Counted from the first letter of the stretch, positions 34,972 to 46,296 are shown. The stretch is 64,000 bases of DNA from Zoogloea oleivorans (GCF_008107625.1 NZ_SDKK01000005.1:106324-170323), one strand, 5' to 3'. Program-made: numbers and translations. Notes: a model not told the origin generated them from the sequence alone.

Positions 34972-36301
34972 CGACGGTCTCCGGCGGCGGACTCAGGCGG
35001 GCGAGGGCGTCCCGGTGGGCGGCGCCGAGGACGATGTGCGGCCTGGCGCCTTGCAGGATGGCGATGGCTGCATCCACCGATTCGGCCCGCCCGCTGCTGA
35101 CCAGCCATGCGGCCACCGCACTGGCGCTGCGCGAATAGCCGAGGGCGCAGCACACCAGTAGCGGGCCGTGGCGGCGCAGCCTGTCGATACAGGCGGCGGC
35201 CTGTTCCAGCTGCTGCGCGGTTGGCGCGACGAGATCCAGCCACGGCAGGCCGGCGTAGGCCCAGTTGCCGCGGGGGGCCGGCAGTTCGGCGGTGAGGTCG
35301 AGAAGGGCCTTGAAGCCGCCAGCTTCCATTGCCGCGGCGTTGGGCAGACGGCCCAGCCACACGCCGTCGGCGATCAGGTCGGGGGCGGGGTGCGCCCGCG
35401 TCCACAGGCGCGAGTTGAGCCACGCGGCGAGGGTGTAGGGCGCCAGCAGCAGCGCGGCGCCGAGGCTGTGACGGCCATTCTGCTTCTGGAATCCGGCCGG
35501 GCCGAGGAGGGCGTAATTGAGGGCCACCAAGCCGAGGGCAAGGCCCAGCCAGACCAGCCACAGTCCGGCGCCACCGAGCACGTAGCCCAGCCCGCCAGCG
35601 CCGAGGGCGGCCAGCAGGTAAGCGCCGGTCAGCCGCCACTGCCGCGGCGAGCGGCTCAGGCGCGCGCGGGCAAAGGGCGTCGGCCCGGCCTCCGGCCATA
35701 GCCACAGGCACAGCAGGCCGACCAGTGCGCCGGTGGGAATGTCAATGAAGTGGTGCTGGTAGGTGGTGAGCACCGAAACGGCAATGAGCAGCGCCCAGGC
35801 ATCCACCGCCACGCGCAGCCAGCCGCGGCTGGCCGCCGCAAAGCGCACCCACAGGATCACCAGCAGCCCGATGTGCAGGGACGGTGCCTGGTTGTAGGGC
35901 ATGTCGAAGCCTGCGAGGGCGTTGAAAAGTTCGCCGAAGACGCCGTCGGTGGCGGGGCGCTCGAAACTGAAGTGCAGCGGGAAGAGCAGGAAGCAGGCAA
36001 CCGACACCAACTGGGCGCTGAGCAGGCGCAGGGCGTGGCGGTCCACCTGCTGGTTGTTGCGGCACAGCAGGAAGGACAGACCGTAGAACAGGTCGATGGA
36101 CCAGTAAGGCAGGATGGTCCATGGCACGAAGGGGATGTGCCGCTCCCAGTCGTAGGCCAGCGCGTCGCGCACCTGCCAGCTGGCGGCCATGCTGTTGGCA
36201 AAACCGTAGCTCAGGAAGAAGAAGGGCCCCAGGAAGAGCAGCCAGGCGACGCCCCGTTGCCAGGGAATGGCCGCTTCGGTGGCGGGCGCGGGCTGCCTCA
36301 T
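34961..36301 (-). CDS. PAP2 membrane phosphatase fused to dual-specificity phosphatase (YnbD-like)
   Basis: A 446-residue two-domain protein. The N-terminal half is polytopic and PAP2-like (SFERPATDGVFGELFNALAG, APSLHIGLLV, TTYQHHFIDIPTGALVGLL, which holds the C3-type H-x3-D). The C-terminal cytoplasmic part is a dual-specificity/tyrosine-phosphatase domain with the C-x5-R loop in VCCALGYSRSASAVAAWL near residue 382. The same pairing is found in E. coli YnbD. ATG 36301 overlaps the preceding stop by 4 nt. It probably removes phosphate from lipid intermediates such as phosphatidyl-headgroup phosphates. Confidence 0.85.
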   Translation of the reverse strand: MRQPAPATEAAIPWQRGVAWLLFLGPFFFLSYGFANSMAASWQVRDALAYDWERHIPFVPWTILPYWSIDLFYGLSFLLCRNNQQVDRHALRLLSAQLVSVACFLLFPLHFSFERPATDGVFGELFNALAGFDMPYNQAPSLHIGLLVILWVRFAAASRGWLRVAVDAWALLIAVSVLTTYQHHFIDIPTGALVGLLCLWLWPEAGPTPFARARLSRSPRQWRLTGAYLLAALGAGGLGYVLGGAGLWLVWLGLALGLVALNYALLGPAGFQKQNGRHSLGAALLLAPYTLAAWLNSRLWTRAHPAPDLIADGVWLGRLPNAAAMEAGGFKALLDLTAELPAPRGNWAYAGLPWLDLVAPTAQQLEQAAACIDRLRRHGPLLVCCALGYSRSASAVAAWLVSSGRAESVDAAIAILQGARPHIVLGAAHRDALARLSPPPETVGGA

Positions 36302-38055
36302 GGGTTGCGCCGCCGGGCCATGGACACGGTGAAGATGCCCCATTCGTCGATGCGCTGCTCAATCTTGTCGAAGCCGGCTTCGTCCACCAGCTGGTCCATT
36401 TCGGCCTGACTGCGCCGGCGCATCACCCAGGCCTGGCCACTCCGGTGGCTGGTGAGGGCGCGGGCGATGAGTTCGAGTTGCGGGTGCCACGGCTGGCCGG
36501 TGTACAGCAGCATGCCGCCGGGCTCCATGGCGTCGGCCATGCCGGCCAGGGAGCGGCGCACCATGCTGTTGTCGGGGAAGAGTTCGTAGAGCCCGGAGAC
36601 GATGCCGATGGTGGGTTTGGGCCATACCGCGGCCACCGAGGCGCGGTCGAAGGCGTCGCCTTTCTCGAAGCGGGCGATGGCTTCGAGCCCCTTTTCGCGG
36701 ATCAGGGCGCCGCCGTCGCGCACGTTGATGTCGCTGAAGTCGCGCAGCAGGATGGATTCGGGCCGGCGCGGGGCTTCGCTCAGGGCTTCGAGCACGTAGC
36801 GCCCGTGGCCGGCGGCGATGTCGAGCACCCGCAGCGGCTGGCCTTCCGTGTACAGGCGGGCGAGGGCGAGGCGCAGGAGTTCTTCGAGGTGGCGTTTGCG
36901 CTGGCGGATGCCGCGCCAGCCGATGGCGTCGAGGTAGTTGCGGTCGATGGCCCGGCCGACGGGGCCGGCACCGGTGGGCGTGTTGCGATAAACGTAGTCG
37001 AGGGTGCTGCCGGAATCGAAACCGGTGCGGTGGCCCAGCGCGACGCCTTCGGACAGCCGCCCGCCGAGCCTCATGCTGGCCCGGTAGGCGGCCCAGTAGA
37101 GGCCGCGCGGGCTCAAGGCCGGCAGCGGGCGGGCGAGGGCGTCGGATTCGTCCCTGGTGGCGCCGTGCAGGTCGGCATGCAGCAGCCCGATGCGCTGGGG
37201 CGGGCTGGCGAACTGGCGCAGGATGAAGTCGCGGGCCTTGTCGGTGGCGAGCTGGCGGTCTTTCTCGCCGAGGGTGTCGTGGTAGAAGCCGTCGAGGACG
37301 TGCTTTTCCTTCACCGTGCTGCCGAGGCGTTCGAAGAACTGGTGCTGGGGCTTGTGATGCACGACCCAGTCGGCGCCGGAAATGAGCAACTGGGTCGGCA
37401 GGGTGATGGCCTGAGCGTCGGCGACGACCCGTTCGGCGGCGCTGTAGAGGCCGAGCAGGATGTTCACCGAGATGGCCCGGGCGATCAGCGGGTCGCTGTC
37501 GTAGCTGGCCTGGCGGGCTGGGTCGTGGGTCAGGAACCTGGCCTTGACGTAGCTGTTGACGAAAAAATTGCCGCGCAGCTTTTCCATCAGGGCCAGGCCG
37601 GGGCGGGCCAGGGGCACGTAGAGCTTGACCTTGAAGGCCGGCGAGGCGAGCACCAGGCAGCGCACCTGCGGGGCGTAATCGTGGGCCCAGGTGGACACCA
37701 GCACCGCGCCGACGCTCTGCGCCAGCACGGCCATGTCGGCCAGGGCGATGCCGTAGGTGTCGCGGATGTGTTCGACAAAGGTCTGCACGTCGCGCACCGA
37801 GGTGCCGAAGCTCGGCGAATAGCCGCGCACGCCGGGCGAATGGCCGTGGCCGCGGGCGTCCCAGGCGAAGAAGTCGAAATCCGCCAGATTCAGCTCGTCG
37901 GCCAGGTGGGCGATGCGCCCGGAGTGTTCGTGGCCCCGGTGGAACATCACCACTGCGCCGCGCGGCGTGCCAGCGGCAGGCCAGTGGCGATAGAACAGGG
38001 AAACCCCGTCGTGGGTCTCGAAATGAAGTTCGGTAACCGGGCGGGCAGTGGTCAT
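36298..38055 (-). CDS. Alpha/beta hydrolase fused to SAM-dependent methyltransferase (YnbC-like)
   Basis: A 585-residue fusion. Residues 1-290 are a serine hydrolase of the monoacylglycerol-lipase type (FFAWDARGHGHSPG; nucleophile elbow LAQSVGAVL with Ser114; catalytic His likely in DGFYHDTLGE). Residues from about 370 form a class I methyltransferase with VLDIAAGHGRYVLEAL near 405. Length and domain order match E. coli YnbC. The hydrolase elbow reads A-x-S-x-G, not the canonical G-x-S-x-G. It sits between the CDP-alcohol transferase and PAP2-phosphatase genes and may deacylate and methylate the cluster's lipid product. The true substrate is unknown. Confidence 0.87.
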   Translation of the reverse strand: MTTARPVTELHFETHDGVSLFYRHWPAAGTPRGAVVMFHRGHEHSGRIAHLADELNLADFDFFAWDARGHGHSPGVRGYSPSFGTSVRDVQTFVEHIRDTYGIALADMAVLAQSVGAVLVSTWAHDYAPQVRCLVLASPAFKVKLYVPLARPGLALMEKLRGNFFVNSYVKARFLTHDPARQASYDSDPLIARAISVNILLGLYSAAERVVADAQAITLPTQLLISGADWVVHHKPQHQFFERLGSTVKEKHVLDGFYHDTLGEKDRQLATDKARDFILRQFASPPQRIGLLHADLHGATRDESDALARPLPALSPRGLYWAAYRASMRLGGRLSEGVALGHRTGFDSGSTLDYVYRNTPTGAGPVGRAIDRNYLDAIGWRGIRQRKRHLEELLRLALARLYTEGQPLRVLDIAAGHGRYVLEALSEAPRRPESILLRDFSDINVRDGGALIREKGLEAIARFEKGDAFDRASVAAVWPKPTIGIVSGLYELFPDNSMVRRSLAGMADAMEPGGMLLYTGQPWHPQLELIARALTSHRSGQAWVMRRRSQAEMDQLVDEAGFDKIEQRIDEWGIFTVSMARRRNP

Positions 38056-38065
38056 CGGTGAAGCC

Positions 38066-38680
38066 TCAGCGGGGGGCGCGGGCCTGGCGGACGCCGCTCC
38101 GGATGCGGTTGAAGGTGTTGAGCAGGATCGCCAGCACAGCCGCCGGCATGATCCACACGGCCCAGCCGGGCAGGCTGCCGGCCAGCCCCAGCCACAGGCC
38201 CAGCACGCCGAACAGGAAGGCCCGGTCGCTCTTGCCCATCGGACCGTCGTACTGGCGCGGGCTGCCCACCATCGGGCCGAGTGCGCCGGCCATCTCGGAG
38301 ACGGCAGAAAGGAAGACCACCGCGCCCACGCTGCCCCAGCCGAAGGGCGCGATCCATACGAAGGGCAGGTAAAGCGCGGCGTCGGAGATCACGTCGGAGA
38401 GTTCGTTGAGATAGGCGCCGAGGGCCGATTGCTGGCCGAATTCCCGTGCCAGCATGCCGTCGACGGCATTGAAGGCCATGCGCAGGAACATCCACAGAGG
38501 CAGCAGCAGGAAGGCGGCGGGCTTGTCCGGGTGGAGGAACAGCCCGATGCCGAGGGCGATGGAAACGCACATCGCCGCCAGGGTTACCTGGTTGGCCGTG
38601 ACGCCGGCATCGGCAAGGCGGCCGACGATGGGCCGGAGGAGGGCCTGGAAGCGGGGCTTGAGCTGGTAGATGCTGATCAT
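38066..38680 (-). CDS. CDP-alcohol phosphatidyltransferase (YnbA/YnjF-like)
   Basis: A 204-residue membrane enzyme if it starts at ATG 38680 (MISIYQLKPR); an in-frame ATG at 38725 would add 15 residues. It should exchange CMP of a CDP-lipid for an alcohol headgroup. The motif reads N-x2-D-G-x2-A-R-x8-G-x3-N-x3-D in FNAVDGMLAREFGQQSALGA and following, so the first and third aspartates of the standard D-x2-D-G-x2-A-R-x8-G-x3-D-x3-D motif are both asparagine. The YnjF subgroup shows similar changes. It begins the ynb-like part of the cluster and starts 60 nt after the DUF805 gene. Confidence 0.85.
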   Translation of the reverse strand: MISIYQLKPRFQALLRPIVGRLADAGVTANQVTLAAMCVSIALGIGLFLHPDKPAAFLLLPLWMFLRMAFNAVDGMLAREFGQQSALGAYLNELSDVISDAALYLPFVWIAPFGWGSVGAVVFLSAVSEMAGALGPMVGSPRQYDGPMGKSDRAFLFGVLGLWLGLAGSLPGWAVWIMPAAVLAILLNTFNRIRSGVRQARAPR

Positions 38681-38740
38681 CTTCGGCACGGGTGGGTTTG
38701 CGGACGGGCCGATTCTGACATGCATACGGGCTGTGCGGAT

Positions 38741-39973
38741 TCAGCCCTTGCTGGTCCGGGTGAGGTGCCGGGCGATCTCGTCGAGGTCCGGGTTGTTGGG
38801 GAGCAGCGTGCCGTTGACCTCGATGATTGGTGTGCCGATGGCATCCACGGGCAGGCCGGCCTGGCGCATGCGGCTGGTCAGACGATCCTCGGCGGCCTGA
38901 TCTTCGTCGATCATGTACTCGGTATAGCGCACGCCCAGGCGGTCGAAAAGGCGCCGCTTCTCGGCGCAATAGCCGCAGGTGGACAGGGAATACATGAGAA
39001 TCCGGTCGCGGCCGGCATCGTAGCGGGCTTTGAAGGTGGCCTCGGGCGTGCTGCCGCTGTGCACCTGGCGGGTCATGGCAGGCAGGCGGTAGAGGTCGGC
39101 GGACATCGACGCAAAGCCGGCGATGGACGCGATGGCGAGGGCCAGGCCGCCCGCAAACGCTGGCCAGCCCAGGCTGCGGGGTTGGGCGCCCCAGTTGTTG
39201 TCGTCCTTTTGCCCCGGCATCAGGGTCAGAATCATTCCGGCGATCGCCCCCAGGTAGGGAATGCCCGTCGCGAGGCTCCACCAGCCGCTTCGGCCCAGGT
39301 CATGGCAGCGCAGGACGGAAAGGCGGAGGCTGTAGACGATGAAGAGCAGCAGGCCGAGACCGCCAAGGATAAGGCTCTGGGTTTTGACGAAGAGCAGGCC
39401 GGCCAGCAGAAGGGCGGCAAAGCCGAGCGTGGCGCCGAGAAAGTAGGCCTGGCGCCCGAGGCGTCCCTTGAAATCGAGGCCCAGCAGGCGGCTGCCCGGC
39501 TCGGCGAAGGCGTCGTGCGCAGGGGGCTGTGCCTGCGCGTCTTCCGCGGGGGCTTTCCGGACCTCGCGCACCGCATTTTCAAGCGCCGCCTGGAAGCGCG
39601 GCATGTCGGTGGCGCACGCCCGGCACAAGGTGCGGCGGGGTTGCTGTTCGCCGCACTTCGGGCAGCTTACGGTCTCGTCGGGAACGCTGGCTGGCGTGGG
39701 TTCGGCGACTGTCGGGGCCGGGATTTGTGCGACGTCGGGCTGAACGGCCGGCTCGATCACGACGATCAGCCCGATGCCCTTGAGGCGTAGCTGGTAGAGC
39801 CTGGCCTCATCGGCGTCGAGCCCTTTGCGCAGGCCGACCCGCTGCCCGGAAAACACCTGCTCCAGGGCTGCCGGCGAGCATTTCAGCAGGGCCTGCAATT
39901 GTTGTCGGGCGACTGCGCGATCGTAGCCGGGAAGGGTTTCGCCGAAGAAGACGACATTGAAAACGGGGTTCAC
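38741..39973 (-). CDS. DUF805 membrane protein fused to glutaredoxin domain, with zinc ribbon
   Basis: A 410-residue chimeric protein. The N-terminal about 85 residues resemble a small regulatory domain (RQQLQALLKCSPAALEQVFS). A zinc ribbon follows (CPKCGEQQ...CRACA, about 105-125). A DUF805 region with about four helices spans 165-275 (LGRQAYFLGATLGFAALLLA, LRCHDLGRSGWWSLATGIPY). The C-terminus is a glutaredoxin-like fold with CGYC near residue 328, cis-Pro in GTPIIEVNG. The start is GTG 39973. It lies 60 nt before the CDP-alcohol transferase gene on the same strand. Function unknown; redox control of a membrane process is a guess. Confidence 0.8.
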   Translation of the reverse strand: MNPVFNVVFFGETLPGYDRAVARQQLQALLKCSPAALEQVFSGQRVGLRKGLDADEARLYQLRLKGIGLIVVIEPAVQPDVAQIPAPTVAEPTPASVPDETVSCPKCGEQQPRRTLCRACATDMPRFQAALENAVREVRKAPAEDAQAQPPAHDAFAEPGSRLLGLDFKGRLGRQAYFLGATLGFAALLLAGLLFVKTQSLILGGLGLLLFIVYSLRLSVLRCHDLGRSGWWSLATGIPYLGAIAGMILTLMPGQKDDNNWGAQPRSLGWPAFAGGLALAIASIAGFASMSADLYRLPAMTRQVHSGSTPEATFKARYDAGRDRILMYSLSTCGYCAEKRRLFDRLGVRYTEYMIDEDQAAEDRLTSRMRQAGLPVDAIGTPIIEVNGTLLPNNPDLDEIARHLTRTSKG

Positions 39974-40134
39974 GATGCAGCTCCGGCGGGGTGGTGCCTG
40001 ATTCTAGCGGTGCGGGGAATATTCGGGCAATGACAGCGGGTTGGTTGCGCGGCGGCGCACGCCTGTCGTGACACTTGCGCCTTTCCTGCCACCGGCTCCG
40101 ATGGTATGTTCGCGACCCCGCCGGAGATCGCGCC

Positions 40135-40401
40135 ATGAACCCGTCCCTCAGCCCTTCGCTTTGCCGCCCCTTCGACCGTCGCCCGGCGAATCTCGCCGAG
40201 GCCGAGGCGCAGATCGCCGACATTCGCGATCTTCTTGCCAGCCGGGCCATCGGACACCGCAATCCGCCTCCGCCGCCCACCACCTGCTGCGGCCGCGGCT
40301 GCAATGGCTGTGTTTGGGAGGGGTATTACACGGCGCTGCACGGGTGGCGGGAGGATGCGCGGGCCCTGTGGCAGCAGGCTGCACAAGGCCGCGGCGGTTA
40401 A
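40135..40401 (+). CDS. Small oxidoreductase-like domain protein (Oxidored-like family)
   Basis: An 88-residue protein whose C-terminal half has the Oxidored-like signature: PPPPPTTCCGRGCNGCVWEG with four closely spaced cysteines followed by YY and an aromatic-rich helix. The N-terminal part (LAEAEAQIADIRDLLA) is helical. The family occurs in bacteria and mitochondria and has no settled function; the cysteines probably bind metal or are redox active. GGAGAT precedes ATG 40135. Its end overlaps the convergent next gene by 4 nt. Confidence 0.75.
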   Translation: MNPSLSPSLCRPFDRRPANLAEAEAQIADIRDLLASRAIGHRNPPPPPTTCCGRGCNGCVWEGYYTALHGWREDARALWQQAAQGRGG

Positions 40402-40892
40402 GGGGGGCCCCGACGCAGGCGTTCGCGGTGCGGAAAGATCACTTCGCGCGCCATCCACAGGCGAAAGCGCAGGGCCTGCGGGCTGGCATCGCCGTCCAGC
40501 AGACGGCCTAGCGCCTGTTCCGGGAAGCCCATCAGGCGGCCTTCGCCGAGGGGGCCGTATTCGTTGCGGCCGAGCTTGCGCCGGACAGCCTCCGGCGCCC
40601 AGCCGAGAATCGCGACCACGTCCGGCTCGGCAAACCACAGGGTGTCGCCGAGCGTCACCACGCGAACCTGCCGCCCGTCGAACTCGTAATAACGTCCTTC
40701 CCAGGCCTGCAGGTGCAGATGGCCGGCCCAGCGCAGCAAGGCTGGCACGCCCTCGATGATCGGGCGGGCCAGCGCGGCACCCCACAGCGGCAGCGTCAGC
40801 ATCATGGTCGTTGGCCCCACCTCGCGGTAGGCCAGATAGCTGACGGCGAAGCAGGCCGCGAGGCGCAGGGCGATCGTCAGCAGGAGTGGCAT
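40398..40892 (-). CDS. Hypothetical membrane protein
   Basis: A 164-residue protein with two adjacent hydrophobic segments near the N-terminus (LLLTIALRLAACFAVSYLAY and TTMMLTLPLWGAALARPII), then a soluble domain of about 100 residues (YYEFDGRQVRVVTLGDTLWF, FAEPDVVAILGWAPEAVRRK) faintly like a BRO/phage-regulator N-terminal fold. I do not recognise a family. ATG 40892 is chosen since the longer open frame upstream would run over the metH promoter. It is divergent from metH. Confidence 0.65.
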   Translation of the reverse strand: MPLLLTIALRLAACFAVSYLAYREVGPTTMMLTLPLWGAALARPIIEGVPALLRWAGHLHLQAWEGRYYEFDGRQVRVVTLGDTLWFAEPDVVAILGWAPEAVRRKLGRNEYGPLGEGRLMGFPEQALGRLLDGDASPQALRFRLWMAREVIFPHRERLRRGPP

Positions 40893-40946
40893 CGAAGGCA
40901 GTCCGGGGAGGCTGGAATGCGCAGCATAACGTCCCCTGCTGAAGCC

Positions 40947-40976
40947 TTGGCAAGGCAGGCGCCGGAACGCTACAAT
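40947..40976 (+). promoter_or_regulatory. Sigma-70 promoter of metH
   Basis: TTGGCA (-35, 40947-40952), an 18-nt spacer and TACAAT (-10, 40971-40976). The predicted start near 40983 coincides with the first paired base of the riboswitch. Confidence 0.7.
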
Positions 40977-40983
40977 CTCGCCC

Positions 40984-41060
40984 TTGTCGAGGGGCGTTGC
41001 GACCTGTTCAGCGGTATCTTTGTGAAACAGGCCAGGCTCGGCAATCACAACGGCGCTCGC
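40984..41060 (+). promoter_or_regulatory. S-adenosylhomocysteine (SAH) riboswitch
   Basis: The leader of metH folds as the SAH riboswitch found in betaproteobacteria. P1 pairs TTGTCGAG (40984-40991) with CTCGGCAA (41037-41044) with one G-U pair; P2 pairs CCTGTT with AACAGG around a 17-nt loop; the conserved GCCAGGCTCG precedes the P1 3' strand; and AACGGCGCTCGC (41049-41060) pairs back to GGGCG to form the pseudoknot. High SAH should turn on metH expression so that homocysteine is re-methylated. About 94 nt separate it from the metH ATG, which could hold the expression platform. Confidence 0.88.
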
Positions 41061-41154
41061 AAACCTTTCCAGCCGGGTTTGCCGCGCCGTTCGCTTTTGC
41101 GTCGCTGCTGCGTCACCTTCCGGCTGTGTACATACGCACCACTGAGGTAGATCC

Positions 41155-44868
<3,714 letters not shown>

Positions 44869-44895
44869 GCGGCCAGCCTGGGCCTGTGTTGTACG

Positions 44896-44922
44896 GGAGC
44901 CGCCTGCGGGCGGCTCTTTTTA
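44896..44922 (+). terminator. Rho-independent terminator after metH
   Basis: GAGCCGCC-tgcg-GGCGGCTC followed by TTTTT, 28 nt after the metH stop. Confidence 0.9.
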
Positions 44923-44999
44923 TGCGGTCGCCGAGGCCGCGTGGGGCGGTGGCGGCACTTCGAGCGACGGTCGCGACGCTGAAAGCCTTGCAGGCGAAG

Positions 45000-45209
45000 G
45001 GGAAGGCGTCGCCACCGTCAGAAAAAGCTTCGCTTGCGAGCCAAAAAGCGTCGCTGTCGTCGAAAAAAGCTTCGCCTGCGAGGCAAAAAGCGTCGCTTGC
45101 GAGGGGGCTTGCTTCGCAAGCGACGCACAAAGTGTCGCTGTCGACGGTGCTTGGGTCGCCAGCGACACAAAAAGCGTCGTGCGCGAGGGGTAAAGTTTCG
45201 CCGCCGGAG
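45000..45209 (+). repeat. Diverged 21-bp tandem repeat array (array B), 10 units
   Basis: Ten consecutive 21-nt units align without gaps from 45000; a weaker eleventh may start at 44979. The consensus is about caaaaagcgtcgcttgcgag plus g. The units at 45042, 45084 and 45168 are closest to it. On the plus strand the heptads read EKASLAS, QKASLSS, KKASPAR, QKASLAR, QKASCAR; on the minus strand SDAFCLA, GEAFFDD, SDAFWLA. It fills the gap between the metH terminator and the 3' end of norQ. I treat it as non-coding. Confidence 0.85.
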
Positions 45210-45225
45210 CCCAGTGGGGGGCGTC

Positions 45226-46023
45226 TCAGCGCCCGAAGGTTGCCCGCACGACCTCCAGCAGCGCATCGGCCACTTCCACGTCGTCGGTCAGGCTTTCCAC
45301 CAGCGCCGAGCGGCAGGCTTCCACCGGATCGAGGCCGACCTTGACCAGCTTGGCCGCGTAGACCAGCAGGCGCGTCGACACCACTTCTTCCAGGTCCACA
45401 TCCTTCAGGCTGCGCAGGCGTCCGGCGATGGAGACGAGCTGCTTGGCGAGCATCGGGTCGCAGGCGGCTTCGCCGATGAGGATGGTTTCTTCGCGGGCGG
45501 CACTCGGGAAGTCGAAGCGCAGGCTGATGAAGCGCTGGCGGGTGGATGGCTTGAGGCCCTTGAGAAAGTTCTGGTAGCCCGGGTTGTAGGACATCACCAG
45601 CATGAAACGGTCTGGCGCGTGGAGGAGTTCGCCGGTGCGCTCGATGGGCAGCACGCGGCGGTCGTCGGCCAGCGGGTGGATGACGACGGTGGTGTCGCGG
45701 CGGGCTTCGACGACTTCGTCGAGGTAGCAGATGCCGCCTTCGCGCACGGCGCGGGTCAGCGGGCCGTCGCACCATACCGTTTGCCCGTCGCCGAGCAGGT
45801 GGCGGCCGACCAGGTCGGCGGCGGTCAGGTCGTCGTGGCAGGCCACGGTGAACAGCGGCAGTCCGAGGCGGGCCGCCATGTGGGCGACAAAGCGGGTCTT
45901 GCCGACCCCGGTGGGGCCCTTGATGAGCAGCGGCAGGCGGTTTTTCCAGGCCTGCTCGAAGACTTCCATCTCGTTGCCGGACGCTTCGTAGAAGGGAATG
46001 TTGGTTTCCATGGGGGCGTTCAT
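45226..46023 (-). CDS. norQ: NorQ/NirQ/CbbQ-family AAA+ ATPase
   Basis: A 265-residue MoxR-type ATPase. Walker A GPTGVGKT is at residues 36-43, Walker B GGICYLDEVVEARRD near 100, sensor-1 Asn in MSYNPGYQN, and an arginine-finger region in TRQRFISLRF. With its usual VWA partner NorD it inserts the FeB iron into NO reductase; norD is not in this window. ATG 46023 overlaps the norF stop (ATGA), and the frame's upstream extension covers norF and is not used. The gene ends 16 nt from array B. Confidence 0.9.
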   Translation of the reverse strand: MNAPMETNIPFYEASGNEMEVFEQAWKNRLPLLIKGPTGVGKTRFVAHMAARLGLPLFTVACHDDLTAADLVGRHLLGDGQTVWCDGPLTRAVREGGICYLDEVVEARRDTTVVIHPLADDRRVLPIERTGELLHAPDRFMLVMSYNPGYQNFLKGLKPSTRQRFISLRFDFPSAAREETILIGEAACDPMLAKQLVSIAGRLRSLKDVDLEEVVSTRLLVYAAKLVKVGLDPVEACRSALVESLTDDVEVADALLEVVRATFGR

Positions 46024-46292
46024 TTGAGGGCGATCCAGTAGGCGATGGCAATCAGGGACGAGACGAGGAGCAGCCAGCCGAGGAGCAGGCCGCGCCAGAA
46101 GAATTTGACCCCGCGCAGGCCCATGAAGTCCAGTGCCACGAGACGGCCCTTGATGAAGCTGATGACGAGGAGGCTGGCCATGGCCAGCGGGCCGGCGATG
46201 CCGAGGCTGTCGCCGATTTCGCCAATGGCGAAGGTGGCCAGGGTGGCGAGGATCAGGATGACCCACGCGATGTTGAGCTGACGGGTATTCAT
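46020..46292 (-). CDS. norF: NorF-like cytochrome c oxidase subunit IV family protein
   Basis: A 90-residue membrane protein with three predicted helices (IAWVILILATLATFAIGEI, GPLAMASLLVISFIKGRLVA, WRGLLLGWLLLVSSLIAIAY) and the loop GLRGVKFFWRGLLLGW typical of COX4/NorF proteins. It supports assembly or activity of NO reductase. It lies 4 nt after norE and overlaps norQ, giving the order norE-norF-norQ. Confidence 0.85.
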   Translation of the reverse strand: MNTRQLNIAWVILILATLATFAIGEIGDSLGIAGPLAMASLLVISFIKGRLVALDFMGLRGVKFFWRGLLLGWLLLVSSLIAIAYWIALK

Positions 46293-46296
46293 GACC

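Noticed and set aside
40893-41154. Cobalamin riboswitch before metH
   Set aside because: There is no B12-box-like sequence; the leader fits the SAH aptamer element by element.
45034-46041. Plus-strand frame running from array B across norQ
   Set aside because: It starts inside the repeat array and continues antisense to norQ, whose AAA+ motifs are intact on the minus strand.
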